Part shown: positions 30,326 through 42,168 of the stretch, one piece after another | How the letters are laid out: every line of letters begins with the position of its first letter | How positions within the stretch are numbered: the stretch's first letter is position 1 | Assembly: GCA_035578175.1 (NCBI GenBank) | Contig: JAQMRL010000001.1 | Coordinates: forward strand, 439,108,124 to 439,172,123 | Length of the DNA: 64,000 nucleotides | Direction of reading: 5' to 3' | DNA from: Catonia carolina | Taxonomy: Eukaryota > Arthropoda > Insecta > Hemiptera > Achilidae | Made by a program: the position numbers and the translations under genes | The notes under the pieces: model-generated | Database searches by the model: none | Seen by the model: the letters and a program-made list of their open reading frames with translations, nothing else | Told to the model about the DNA's origin: nothing

Positions 30326-30917
30326 CCAGTACCAAAGTGGGAGAAAACTATAATCCTTAACTAAATACAAAACATAGATTAAGTTACACAGATTAACAAA
30401 TCAGATTGGTACGCAGAGCGTTGATGAAAAAGAAAAGAAAACAACAAAAAAAAACACAGAGCAATAAGTTAACTGAATAAAAAAGAACAGTAAAACGGAT
30501 CCACGTGTCGATACTAAAACGTTGCCTACCACCACTAACTAATAATAATAACAGTACTAATGCTATTTAAAATACTATACGGCATTTTATTTAAAGTACA
30601 AATTTCCCTCCCGCCACGCCACGCCGTACGTTGAAAAGCAAAAACGGTCACCATACATTCACACACATTAAACACAAGTAAACAATGGCAGATGACCCTT
30701 TCCCCTTTCCAAACAGTAATAGCCTATCATCTTCTCTATTTACCGACGACAAACAAACGTTAACAACAAATTAGCTCGCTATTGGCGTCCGTGCGTGCGT
30801 GCATGCGTACATGAGTAATTTGCGCACCACAACTCCACGGCCGATGCATTTCACTGCATCATCGCGGAATACAACTTAAAACTAAATACCGGGTGTTTAT
30901 AAATGAATAGCGGTGTT
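30326..30917. other. unassigned sequence
   Basis: No gene or shared repeat. A short GTGC run lies at about 30788-30806. Confidence 0.45.
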
Positions 30918-30927
30918 TTAACGCTCT

Positions 30928-31330
30928 GTTGTTGTTGTTTAGGTCAACAGCCGAAAGGCTGGTTTGAACCTCTAGAGGTTTTACCAAGTAAAACAAGGAG
31001 TGAAGTGGTTTACCATTGCCACAACTCACTCAGTGGAAAAGTACGCTTATCAGCATGCCGGGCCCTCTGAAAAGCACATATTTTCCACTCTGAAAATGAC
31101 ACCTTCACTTCATTCACCACAGGGTCTGGCTGTATAATGAAATTCATTACTTTCAGAGGAGATAACTCTGACTAATGTCACAGTACACCTCTACCTCTTC
31201 TGTTCTTAAATGATTCAGTCATTTAATTGGCTGACCATGTGATGATAAGAAACAGAACTATTTATTTTAGCCCTGGAACGAACAGAGTGAGTGTAAATAA
31301 TTTGACACTCCACCGGTCCGTTATGGGCAG
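30928..31330 (-). repeat. SINE-like family B, copy B4, with target duplication
   Basis: Full-length minus copy with a (TTG)n/(CAA)n tail at 30927-30941. Flanks TTAACGCTCT (30918-30927) and TTAATGCTCT (31331-31340) differ at one base. Confidence 0.8.
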
Positions 31331-31413
31331 TTAATGCTCTATAATATTTAATATATGAGGAAGACAAGGATTACGAGATTTAAATTTATACGAAATTTAT
31401 ACGAGGTTTAATA

Positions 31414-31513
31414 TGAGGAAGGCAATGGTAAACCACCTCACTCCTCGTTTTAGTTAGTAAAACCTCTAGAGGTTCAAACCAGCCTTTCGGCTGTTGACCT
31501 AAACAACAACAAT
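31414..31513 (+). repeat. SINE-like family B, 5'-truncated copy B5
   Basis: Only the last 100 bp. GTTTAATA at 31406-31413 and 31514-31521 flank it, so this is a genuine 5'-truncated retroposition, the pattern produced by LINE machinery. Confidence 0.75.
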
Positions 31514-31534
31514 GTTTAATACATTATACTTACA

Positions 31535-31895
31535 GTTCTGCCCATAACAGAGAGGTGGAGCGTCAAATTATTTACACTGAATCTGTTAGTTGCAGGGCTA
31601 AAATAAATAGTTGTTGTTTCTTATCACATGGTCACCCAATTAAATGACTGAATCATTTTAAAACAGAAGCGGTAGAGGTGTAAAAGACACTAACCAGAGT
31701 TGTCTCCTCTAAAAGTAATGAATTTCACTATACAGCCAGACCCTATGGTGAATAAAGTGAAAGTTTCATTTGCAGAGTGAATAATATGTGCTTTTCAGAG
31801 GGCCCGGCATGCTGATAAGCGTACTTTTCCATTCAGTGAATTGTGGCAATGGTAAACCACCTCATTCCTCGTTATACGTAGTAAAACCTCTGCAG
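31535..31895 (+). repeat. SINE-like family B, copy B6, broken 3' end
   Basis: The 5' part is normal (CTGCCCATAACAGAGAGGTGG) but the copy stops at GTAAAACCTCTGCAGG, where it joins the duplicated family A block at a TTTTTT stretch. The 3' palindromes are partly lost. Confidence 0.7.
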
Positions 31896-32128
31896 GTTTT
31901 TTCATACACTACATCATTGTGCACTTATGAAAACATATGTAACATTATTCATTATTTACACTGGCAAGAGAAAGTCGTGCGAGTGTTTCGCGTCAGATAT
32001 TTATTAGTACTTATTTATAATGAATTATCACAGAGATTAGAAACTTTGAAAACGATGACGGTTGAAAATCTCCTCAGGGATAAATTCAATTGTAAACAAC
32101 CTGGATCAGTCCACAGAGAGAGGGGGAG
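31896..32128. repeat. Second copy of the 29.7 kb block
   Basis: Matches 29735-29958 up to GGATCAGTCCA, then runs into AGAGAGAGGGGGAG, into which the LINE at 32129 inserted. Confidence 0.7.
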
Positions 32129-33129
32129 TGGCACTTGTGGATGCCAGAAATTCCCACTGCGACACGACGGCTGTGCTGCTCGATTTTAGGGCTGCATTTG
32201 ACCGCGTCTGGCATGTGGGCCTCCTTTACAAGCTGGCACAATTTTTTCCCCCCTCAACTGTCCGATTACTTCATTCCTACCTTACTGGGAGACAATTCCA
32301 AGTCTCTGTCACGATTCCTCAGTTCCACATGGTCATGTCCTCACTCACCCCTTCGTCCGCGGGTGTACCTCAGGGCTCGGTCCTTGGGCCCATCCTCTAT
32401 CTTATGTACACCTTCGATTTCCCTGTCCGTGATTCAATCCAATTCGGACTGTTTGCCGATGACGCTATTCTGTACCGTCACGGCAGATGCCTCCGCCTCA
32501 ATTGCCGCGCGCTTCAAACTTAACTTTTAGACGTCACGAGCTGGTGTCGTGTCTGGAGACTGTCACTTAACCCCACCAAATGCGAAGCAATCCATTTTAC
32601 ATTAAAACGCAACGTTCCTCCGCCTCTACGATTGGAAGGGGAACTCCTCCCATGGCAGATCAGCGTCAGATATCTAGGGGTTGAACTAGATAAACGACTG
32701 ACACTTCGGCAGCACATTGACAACAAGCTTAGCAAGGGTAGGGCCCTGTTCGCTTTACTCGTCCCTTTGTTCATTTCTACTGCATACTCCTCAAAACTGA
32801 AACTTCTGATGTACTCCTCCATTCTACGTCCTTTCCTTTTGTACGGGTCGCCGGTATGGTGGCCCTTTCTCTCCAAGACCAACAAAAAACGTACTTCAGC
32901 ATACCAGAACAAAGTCCTCCGGTGCATCACAAAGTTTCATTATCTTATCTCCAATCGCATCGTACACGAACACCTTCTCTTCCCCTCTATGGAGGACTTT
33001 ATTTACAATACCTCGAAACGGCTCCACGACGCCGGGAAAACTGACGGACCCCAGATCATTCAGGACTTGTACCGACGCCCACATCCACCCGAAGTCTTTA
33101 TGCCATTACCATTCCACGACTTTATCTAA
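32129..33129 (+). pseudogene. Jockey-like ORF2 fragment (RT C-terminal half)
   Basis: Corresponds to residues from about 553 to the end of the 889-aa ORF2 at 46369-49038, including the LDFRAAFDRVWH motif, GVPQGSVLGP and the catalytic LFADDAIL. It is broken by one in-frame stop at 32521-32523, in the same frame throughout, and lacks endonuclease and the N-terminal RT. 5' truncation during insertion explains the missing part. Confidence 0.85.
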
Positions 33130-33772
33130 ATTCCAGTACGACCCACTTATCAAAATTTAGAGTTGCCACATTTTTATTCCGCCCTGTATTCCTCTTATAT
33201 ACCCATGCCCCTTCATCTACTTGTATGACTCACGCCCCCCAGTTGGTAGTTCTCCCCATGTTCCTATGCATAATCACTCCACTACGGTGAAAAGAGCCGC
33301 CATTTTAAATTATTAAACACTTAGAAAATAAAAGGCCGGTGATTATGCCAAACTCTACCCTTTCCGTCTCCCCTAAAATCATAAACTAACTCCTACCTAA
33401 AATTGTACCATTTGTCCACGTTAAGTACGGAGCGTGCCTTTCCCTCCCCAAGACAATAAAACTCCCACATAACTGAAAAAGGCCACTGAAAAACAAAATA
33501 AAAGAAAAGAGCCGCTCTTAAACCCACTTGTCCCTTAATATAAATTTTCATCCACGAGTAACTTCTTAAAATACATTACCTCCTTTGAAGTCCCAGTCCC
33601 AATCCCGCAAGAGCCAGAATTCTATTTCCTAATTTTAAACTATAAAATTCCCCCTAAATTTCATGAGGTTGCAATTATTCGGTAAAATTGTTCCCCGAGC
33701 GACCAGGTGTTCCTTAACACGATGTCGCCATCATAGGGCTTCTCAGCCCTCTCAACCAGGATTCAGGATTCA
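32129..33772 (+). mobile_element. 5'-truncated Jockey-like LINE with target duplications
   Basis: 1644 bp of LINE 3' end: RT C-terminal half, 3' UTR (33130-33758) and two GGATTCA repeats at the 3' terminus. Flanked by GAGGGGGAG (32120-32128 and 33773-33781). Same family as the long minus-strand element at 45725-49521. The insertion split a purine-rich tract. Confidence 0.88.
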
Positions 33773-33959
33773 GAGGGGGAGAGAGATAGAGAGGTACAGA
33801 AAGAGAGAGAGGGGGAAGAAGTAGAGGGGGAGGGGGAAAGGCAGAGGGAGGGAAGTAGAGAGGGAAGGGAGGAGAGGGGGAGGTAGAAAGGCAGAGGGAG
33901 GAGGAGAAAGGTAGAGAGGGAGGGAGATACAGAGAGGGAGAGAGAAGGAGAGGGGGCAG
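33773..33959 (+). repeat. GA-rich homopurine tract
   Basis: Right half of the purine tract interrupted by the LINE. It resembles 29962-30325 and joins a 38-bp family B tail (33960-33998) ending CCTAAACAACAAC. Confidence 0.8.
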
Positions 33960-34057
33960 GTACAAACCAGCCTTTCGGCTGATCACCTAAACAACAACTT
34001 ACAGTTATAAATGATACATCAAACGAAAGAGCAACACAAACAGTTTTACATGAATGC

Positions 34058-34420
34058 CTACAACTGTTCAATGTGCGCACCATTCGTCACACGACACACG
34101 TCAAGACGATATGCGAGTTCTTACCAAACGTTGTTTAGTGTCTCTCAAGTAATTGTTGCAACAGCTGCTTCAACCCTGATTCTTAATTCGGGAAGGTCAA
34201 CTGGTAGTGGAGGCACATACACACGATCCCTGATTTATGAACCCCCAAAGATAGAAATCACACGGCGTCAGATCAGGTGACCGTGGAAGTTATGGAAAAC
34301 GAGCCCTGTTATTGCACCACCCCTTGCGGCCAATCCGGCGTTCGGGTAAAGTGACGTTCAGCCAATCGCGTACTTTGTTATGCCAGTGAGGCGGCGCACC
34401 ATCTTCCTACTGAGGTAAGA
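34058..34420 (-). pseudogene. DUF4817-group transposase, C-terminal remnant
   Basis: The minus strand encodes, with frame breaks, the C-terminus of an insect DDE transposase: WLNVTLPERRIGRKG, LPRSPDLTPCDFYLWG (a DDE-type block with the second or third acidic residue), then ...EWCAH and a stop at 34058. Several stops interrupt it. The long-TIR element at 51097-51905 carries the N-terminal part of what looks like the same family. Confidence 0.65.
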
Positions 34421-34467
34421 GCCATAGCTGTAGAGTATCAAGGTAAGAAGTTGTACAGTAACCACCG

Positions 34468-34830
34468 CGATTTTCTGTTTTTTTCACACGAAATAGTGTA
34501 AAAATCGATTTTTTTTTTAAGATTTCAGCCTTGGTATACATTTTACGTCGAAAGTGTAGACTATATAATCATATTTATAGGAAATTAAAAGCTCTACAAC
34601 TTTTATTAATAGCATTTTTCTCTACAAAGCCTAGTTTAGCGTGAAAGAGTGATTTTCTGTATTTTAAAGCCATACTGAGGTTGATTTTCATTTTACATCT
34701 TTCACGCATGATTAAAATTAAGTTATGTTTATTGAGGTTAGTTTTTTTTTGTCTATTTCTAATGTTAGGTTATATTGATCAATATTTACATTGGCAAGAG
34801 AAAGTTGTGTGTGTCTCATACCAATTTTTT
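34468..34830 (-). mobile_element. Family A repeat copy A8, partial
   Basis: About 360 bp from the terminal side, ending GGCAAGAGAAAGTTGTGTGT. The microsatellite half is absent. Confidence 0.7.
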
Positions 34831-35127
34831 ATCAAATAATTTTGACTACCTATTCGAATAAAAGAGAATAATTTGAATAAGAACAATGTTAACCCGTAAC
34901 GCAACGATCTCACAATGTTATTTCTAGCGAAAAACAAGGAAAAAAGAAAATAGACGAGAAAGATTCGCGAGCGGTTAGTTACTCATTTGAAATGTATTTC
35001 ACCTTCAAACAGTTACCCCCTCCCCGCTGCCATCACGACTAAACTGCACACCACTACAACGTAACGTACAGGATGCACTTTCAACCGCATGCAACTAACT
35101 GTACACCCGGATTATAAAAAGAATAAA

Positions 35128-35338
35128 TCTGGAGTGAAACACTCACACGACTTTCTCTGGCTAATGTAAATAAAAACCAAATAACCTATGTATTTAATCA
35201 TTAGTAAACAATGTACAATGAAACACATAACCTAATTTTAATCATGAGTGAATGACGCAAAATGGAAATTAACGTCTGTAGAACTTAAAAATACGGAAAT
35301 CACCGACACTAAACTAGATTTGATTAAAAGTTACATAT
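35128..35338 (+). mobile_element. Family A repeat copy A9, left part of a nested composite
   Basis: 5' end TCTGGAGTGAAACACTCACA. The repeat continues at 35991-36143 and 36500-36575, with a solo LTR and a SINE inserted between. Confidence 0.7.
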
Positions 35339-35990
35339 TGTGACAATATCGAAGAAGGGCATGGTTCGCGAAATTTCTAGTAAAATGGTAAAGAGTAGAT
35401 AATAGAGTGAAAAAGTAACAATAGAGTTGGCTATAAAAGGATGCCTATTCATGAAAGTTGTTTGAAAGGACTGCGCTATTGTATATGATAAAAGGCCTCT
35501 ATTGTGCAACTATTTATGAAGGGTCGGTTGATTACCTGTTTACATTAAATAAGACTTCTCTAGAAAGAAATTTTATATCGAATTTCGGTGTCTTTCGAGA
35601 AGATTCTTAGAACCGCTTATATAAATAGAATCCCGAGCGCGGTCAGTTAGTTGGTATCCGTTTGATCTCTGAAGAGTGTTTATTGAATGGCTAACGGTGC
35701 GTAGTACAGGTTACGCATCCGAGCATTGTGTTGGTAAACTATTGTTATACTGTCTTTGTGTGCGTGTGCATTGTGTATTCAGTTTCATTGTGTATGTGCA
35801 TTCTATATAATTGTTGAAAGTAGTATTAAGTAAATTATTTAAGTTATTTATTGTATTACTTCATTATAATTAGTTTATTATTTTATTTTGTAAATCTTTT
35901 AGTTGTAATAAATATTTGTAATTGTAAACTTCAGTGTATTAATTATTTAATTACCTGGGTCCCGAAACGGACCTTAGCGATGAGTGTCCA
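35339..35990 (+). repeat. Solo LTR, 652 bp
   Basis: Starts TGTGACAATATCG, ends GAGTGTCCA, flanked by ATAT (35335-35338 and 35991-35994) inside family A. It has its own promoter-like TATATAAATAG (35618-35628), an initiator TCAGTT 27 nt downstream (35643-35648) and AATAAA (35907-35912), the order expected of U3-R-U5. No internal region is present. Likely Ty3/Gypsy by TSD length; the family is not assigned. Confidence 0.65.
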
Positions 35991-36143
35991 ATATTTTTAT
36001 AATTTCCTATAACTTCAATTATGTGGATTCGTGTTATAAAATGCATAGTAAGTCCCCTATACAGAATACCACTGATTATCGGTAAACTAAGCGTTGTAGA
36101 AAACATGTTTATATTAACGGTTGTAGCTTTTTAATCTTTTAAT

Positions 36144-36499
36144 TTTTATCTGTTCGTTGCAGGGCTAAAATAAATAGTTCTGTTTCTTGTCACATGGTCA
36201 GCCAATTGAATGACTCAATCATTTAAGAACAAAAGATGTAGAGGTGTAAAAGACACTAATCAGGGTTATCTGCTCTGAAAGTAATGAATTTCATTGTACA
36301 GCCAGACCCTGTGGTGAATGAAGTGAAGGTGTCATTCGCAGAGTGGAAAATATGTGCTTTTCAGAGAGCCCGGCATGCTGATAAGCGTTCTTTTCCACTC
36401 AGTGAGTTGTGGCATGGTAAACCACCTCACTCCTCGTTTTACTTAGTAAAACCTTTACAGGTTCAAACCAGCTTTTCGGCTGATGACCTAAAAAACCGG
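36144..36499 (+). repeat. SINE-like family B, copy B7
   Basis: Slightly 5'-shortened family B copy inserted in family A copy A9. It ends GATGACCTAAAAAACCG. No clear target duplication. Confidence 0.7.
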
Positions 36500-36575
36500 T
36501 TCTTAAATGTTCTACAACTTTGATTATATGGCCTACACACTCTTGCTCTAGAATGCATATTCTACCTGAAATATA

Positions 36576-37170
36576 CCTGATCCAAGAATTATCTTTCACT
36601 TAACAACTTGCGAAACTGGTTAGTTTTCCATCTGTCCGGTTACACGTATCCCGACCTATTACCGCCAAATACTCTTCTCCGAAAAATTATTATACAAACA
36701 ACCCAGATAGGATTACACTGTTCCAAATAAAACGGGCCGCTTAATTTTGAAATTGTTAAGACATCGAATTATTTTCACGATCAAAGTACTAAATCGCACA
36801 GCGAAGCAATACAATCGACTAGCAAATATACGTAACACGTAGCGATACAATGTAAAACACATTACAGAGCACGCCAACACCAACACCACTTATCAATTGA
36901 TACAACAAGAGGAACCGGAAATGGTTAACTTGCTATTTATATAAAGCTTACAATTCACTTCCTATAGAGGGATCAAGTAAAAACCGAAACGTCGCGCCGT
37001 TACATATAGACTGCTCGTTATTCATCATTTGTCTCTTGTTTAATTTGTCTCTACAATTATTATTATTCTTTAATAATGAATAAAATGGAAAGAATTGGTG
37101 TTAGAGAAATTGCTTGAGAATCATTTAATTTTTATTTAAACCACAGATATTGTAATACTAGAATTAAAAA
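36576..37170. other. unassigned sequence
   Basis: No gene or repeat recognised. Confidence 0.4.
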
Positions 37171-37875
37171 TCTGGTGTGAAACACTCGCGCAACGTTCTC
37201 TTGCCAATCCAAATAATGACCAATATAACCTAACATTAGTGATAAAACATTAGAAATAGACAAAAACTAACCTTATTTTAATCATGAGTTAAAGACGCAA
37301 AATGAAAATTGACCTCAGTTTGGCTTAAAAATATGGAAATCTAACTAGGAACTGTACAGAAAAATGTTTCGAATAAGAGTAGTAGATCTTTTATTTTCCT
37401 ATAAATTTGATTATACACGTTTGTCGTACAATGCATACTATGGCCGAAATCTTAAAAGAATCGCGAGAAAAACAGAAAATCGGTAATTACCGCTAAACTA
37501 AGCGTTCTACAAAAAAATTGTTCCAAAATAAAAGTTGTGGAATTTCAAAATCTCTACATTTTTTATTACGTAATTTTTTGCGCTAAAATGCATATTAAAG
37601 CCGCAATCTTAAAAAAACCAACGTTTTTACGTAAAAACAACCTCACCTAGAATTTCAGCAAACACGCCCCCTACCCTATCTTGTAGAGGATTAAAAATTT
37701 AGTAAACCAGGCGATTTTTAAAGAAATCGTAAATAAGTGAAAAATTACACGAATTTACTACTACTTCCGGTAGAACAATTTTGATGAAAATGTTCGAGTC
37801 GGGTCTTCTAGTGGTATGTAACTTAAGTTGTAAGTTCCAACTTCGTACGATGTTCCGTTCTTGAGATATTTAGTT

Positions 37876-37916
<41 letters not shown>

Positions 37917-38040
37917 CAAACGCTAAAACATGTTTTTTGTGTTCAGGGAGTCTGAAAACGTGTACCTATATCCGGTGAAATCTACATGAAAACAATATAC
38001 TACTTTCCTTCCTATATATTCATACAGGCAAGAGAAAGTA
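37171..38040 (+). mobile_element. Family A repeat copy A10
   Basis: Full-length, with an expanded AC microsatellite at about 37878-37913. Ends CATACAGGCAAGAGAAAGTA, which breaks one hairpin pair. Confidence 0.8.
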
Positions 38041-38415
38041 AAAAAATGCACGTTAACATTTACATGATTGGTAAATAGGTACGGGCAGTTTTAACTTGTT
38101 CACCCTGTATAATACACATAGTACACAGAATAGATGGATGATGAATGAATCGATTGAAAAGGAAGAATGAATGAATGGACGTACTACTACTAACTACTAC
38201 TTACAATACTACTATACTACTGGTAGTGATAGCAGTAGTAGAAGTTATATGCGAATTAATAAAACTGAATAGGCCTACACATTGTGGAATGCCTATAGGC
38301 TCAACTAGGCTACATACAGCCTATTTGATCGGTTATCGTAAACATTGCATAAAATTGTTATCTCATAGCGCGCGCACACTGACTTTCTCAAGTACAGTAT
38401 AATACCAATTTCCTT

Positions 38416-39140
38416 TTTTCGTCATCAGTCTCTCGACTGGTTTGATGCAGTTCTCCAACCTGTTCTATCTTGCGCAAGTCGTTTCATATCTACATACCTG
38501 TAACACCCTACATCTTTTGTAATTTGCTTTATATATTCTAATCTTTGCCTCCCTCTACAATTTACTCCCTCAATGTTACCCTCCATTATTGATAGCCCAA
38601 TACCTGGATGTCTCAGGATATGCCCCACTAGCCTATCCCTTCTTTTGGTAAGATGCTTCCATATACTTTTTTTTTCATCCACTCGCCTAAGAACCTCTAA
38701 ATTACTTATTTTGTCCACCCACCTAATCTTTAACATTTTCCTATAACACCACATTTCAAAAGCTTCTATCCTCTTCCGTTCTACAGCCGCTATCACCCAC
38801 GTTTCACTTCCGTATAATGCTACACTCCAAACATAACGTTTTAAGAAATTTTTCCTAATCTGTAAATCAATGTTTGTAGTCAGTAAGCTGTTTTTCATTT
38901 CAAAGGCTTTTCTAGCTTGAGCAATTCTACTATTGATATCACTCGTGCTTCTACCATCCTTTGTTATAGAAAGCATCCTAGATAGCAGAATTCCCCAACT
39001 TCCTGTATGTTTTCGTTGCCTACTTTTAAATTTCCCATCTCTTCTAAACCACTCTTGCTGCTGCACAACACTTTCGTTTTGTTCTTATTAATTTTCATGA
39101 AGTAATCCTTCCTCAAGGTCTCATCCATTCCATTTAAGGC
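38416..39140 (-). pseudogene. RTE-like LINE, 3' end of the reverse transcriptase ORF
   Basis: A 213-codon frame (39066 to 38425) shows the RTE-type C-terminal region: TKDGRSTSDINSRIAQARKA, KRYVWSVALYGSETWV, FEMWCYRKMLKIRWVDKISN and VGHILRHPG. Frameshifted coding sequence continues to about 39140 (GMDETLRKDYFMKINKNKT). It lacks endonuclease and the catalytic RT core. 5'-truncated, as usual for LINEs, and joined at 39140 to a pogo-like element. Confidence 0.8.
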
Positions 39141-39836
39141 AATACCAATTATCCGTGGTAATTGGGGGGATCACTATACCGGATAACCGGAAAACACGGA
39201 TGATACAGACCCGATTCGGTCGAGACCACTTACGTCATAAACAAAACCATCAGTTACGCGTATGTTTTATTCTACTGATTAATACATGTTAATACTATCG
39301 GATATCGGAAATAAATAAAAAAATTGTATTGAAATAAAAATATTTACTACATAAATTTATATAAGTCTTACCTTAAACTACGTACCAAAAAAAATCACAA
39401 AAAATCTGTTATTTTACTTTGTTTCATTTTATGCCGCAATATTTTTTCTTTTATTTTTCTTATACGAGTATAATCACGAGTATCACGAGTATATCACGAG
39501 TATAACCACGAATATGTAAAATGTCCACGTAATCTGTGTCATCCTGATTTTCCATGAAAGTTAGTAATGTTTCAGCACTGGTTAAAGCTTCTTTGCAACT
39601 TATTTTAGGAGCTGGTAACGTGCTCGCCTCTCATCACGAGGTCTTGGGATCGAATCCCACTCGGGCATGGCATTTTTTCATACGTTATAAAAAATTCATT
39701 TCATCCTTCACCGTCTGCATTAGCAGCAATTTGCAAAACAGTCGGACGTTAAACCAAAAAAAAAAAAAATTTCTAGTGATCGCACGGTTAATCCAAACCC
39801 CGGTTAAACGATCCACGGAAAATTGGTACTCTACTG
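39141..39836. mobile_element. Second pogo/Tigger-like family, containing a SINE
   Basis: Inverted ends ATACCAATTATCCGTGG (39143) and, reverse-complemented, GTACCAATTTTCCGTGG (39829). The right side ends CTACTG before TA, while the left outer bases are missing. No transposase. A tRNA-derived SINE lies inside at 39600-39773. Confidence 0.55.
39600..39773 (+). repeat. tRNA-derived SINE (poly-A type)
   Basis: Begins with a tRNA-like head: box-A-like GCTGGTAACGTGCTCGCC and a good B box GGATCGAATCC near 39649. A unique body follows, ending GTCGGACGTTAAACC, then 14 A. It is the parent-type sequence of the truncated copy at 29444-29547. Not a functional tRNA gene. Confidence 0.75.
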
Positions 39837-39968
39837 TATTTTCAAATAATAGTCTATTATCTTTAAGTTCATAAAAGGATTAGGTTTTCTGTCGAGAGTT
39901 CGTTCTCGGCTCCAAAAACAAAATGGGTGCGAAACATTCACAAGACTTTCCCAATGCCAATGTAAAAA

Positions 39969-40929
39969 TCTGGTGTGAAACACTCACACAACTTTCTCTT
40001 GCCAATGCAAATAATTAACAATATAACCTAACATTAGTAATAAAACATTAGAAATAAAAAAAAACTAACCTCAACAAACATAACCTTATTTTAATCATGA
40101 GTGAAAGACGCAAAATGAAAATCGAACTCAGTTTGGCTTAAAAATACGGAAAATCACTCTTTCACGCTAAACTAGGCTCTGTAGAGAAAAATGCTTTAAA
40201 TAAAAGTTGTAGATCTATTAATTTCCTATAAATTTGAATATATAATTTACACTTTTGTCGTAAAAATCGTACTAAAGCCGAAATCTTAAAAAAATCGATT
40301 TTTCACCCGTTTTCGTGAGAAAAAAATCAGAAAATCGCTAATTACTAATAAACTAAGCGTTATACAAAAAAAATGTTATAAAATAAAAGTTGTAGGATTT
40401 TAAATTCTCAACAATTTTTAATATATAAATTGTTGCGCTAAAATGCATGTTAAAGCCGTAATCTTAAAAAAACAACGTTTTTACGAGAAAACACCCTCAC
40501 CAAGAATTTCAGCACACATGATGCCTACCCTAACTTGTAGAGAATAAAAAACGTAGTAAACCAGGCGATTTTTAAAAAAATCGTACGACCAGTTTTTGAG
40601 AAAATCACAAAAAAGTGAATAATTACACGAATACACTACTACTTCCGGTTGACCGATTTTGATGAAACTGTTCGTGTCGGGTCCGGTAGTGGTATGTAAC
40701 TTAAGTTTCAAGTTCGTACGACGTTCCGTTCTTGAGATATTTTGTACACACACGCACGCACACACGCGCACGCGCGCGCGCACACACACACACAGACCAA
40801 TCGCTAAAAACATGTTTTTTGGGTTCAGGGGGTCTGAAAACGTATAGATCCGGTGAAAAGTGGATTTCTTAAAGTAGACATGAAAACAATACTTTCCTTC
40901 CTATATATTCATATAGGCAAGAGAAAGTA
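39969..40929 (+). mobile_element. Family A repeat copy A11
   Basis: Full-length, with a mixed AC/GC microsatellite at about 40746-40793 and an intact terminal hairpin and motif. Confidence 0.85.
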
Positions 40930-41006
40930 AAAAGAGAATAATATTACCTGCGTTCAGTCATGAGTAAACAATATTAACCCTTTAAAGATCTATGGTATGT
41001 ACACTT

Positions 41007-41416
41007 GTTGTTTAGGTCATCAGCCAAAAGGCTGGTTCGAACCAACTCTAGAGGTTTCACTAAGTAAAACGAGGAGTGAGGTGGTTTACCAGCCTTCCTC
41101 ACCGAGTGAAAAATTACGCTTATCAGCATATGCCAGGCCCTCTGAAAAGCACAGATTTTCCACTCTGCAAATGACACCTTCACTTCATTCACCACAGGGT
41201 CCAACTGTATAATAAAATTCATTACTTTCAGAGGAGATAACTCTGATTAATGTCACAGTACACCTCTACCTCTTCTGTTATTAAATGATTCAGTCATTTA
41301 ATTGGCTGACCATGTGATGATAAGAAACAGAACTATTTATTTTAGCCCTGCCATGGACAGATTGAGTGTAAATAATTTGACACCCCACCTGTCTGTTATG
41401 GGCAGTATCTGTCTGT
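41007..41416 (-). repeat. SINE-like family B, copy B8, with target duplication
   Basis: Flanked by the exact 11-bp TATGTACACTT (40996-41006 and 41417-41427). Confidence 0.88.
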
Positions 41417-41427
41417 TATGTACACTT

Positions 41428-41725
41428 ACCAATGGCAATAAGGTCGATTGTTTTAAAGAATAAGCTATGCAGTTGAACCTTATTGGCATTTAATGGTTTT
41501 ATAGATGTTCTGTGGTAAGTAGGCTATCCACATATTGAAATTAGCGCGCAGTGACTATTTGCTTTGTGAGTTACACGAATGTAGTAAGGTAACATACCAG
41601 CGTACGCTACCATGTTGTTTTGTTGTTACTTTTGTACAGTACTTAGAAAATTCCAGTTTTTTACTGGGAAGCAAGCATTCATGGTGATAGAAAGTTAAGA
41701 TTCGCCATATTTTTCCCTTATATAT
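41428..41725. other. unassigned sequence
   Basis: Short stretch between a SINE and a family A fragment; nothing recognised. Confidence 0.4.
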
Positions 41726-42168
41726 TTTTTACGTGAAAACAGCCTCACTACGAATTTTAGCAAACATGGCGCCTACCCTATCTTGTAGAGCATATAAAAT
41801 TGAGTAAACGAGGCGGGTTTAAAAAAAAAATTGTGGGACCAGTTTTTGAGAAAATCGCAAAAAAATGTGAAAAATGACACGAATAAACTACTACTTCCGG
41901 TTGACCGATTTTAATGAAAATGTTCGTGTCGGGTCCGGTAGTGGTATGTAACTTCAGCTTTAAGTTTCAAGTTTGTACGATGTTCCGTTCTTGAGATATT
42001 TTATTCACACGCACGCACACACACACACACACACCAATGGCTAAAAACATGTTTGTGTGGGTTCAGGGGGTCCGAAAACGTGTAGATCCGGTGAAGAGTG
42101 TATTTGTTAAAATCGACATGAAAACAATACTTTCCTTCCTATATATTCATATAGGCAAGAGAAAGTAA
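41726..42168 (+). mobile_element. Family A repeat copy A12, 3' half
   Basis: Starts within the body at TTTACGTGAAAACAGCCTCA and has an AC run at about 42007-42032 and an intact end. Confidence 0.75.

Noticed and set aside
29909..30370. Leu/Pro/Ser-rich frames opposite the GA-rich tract
   Set aside because: Pure composition artefacts of a homopurine stretch; same for 33714-34083.
40481..40847. Frames with Cys-Val or His-Thr runs near AC/GT repeats (also 52831, 54654, 61086, 61144)
   Set aside because: They are translations of microsatellites inside family A, not genes.
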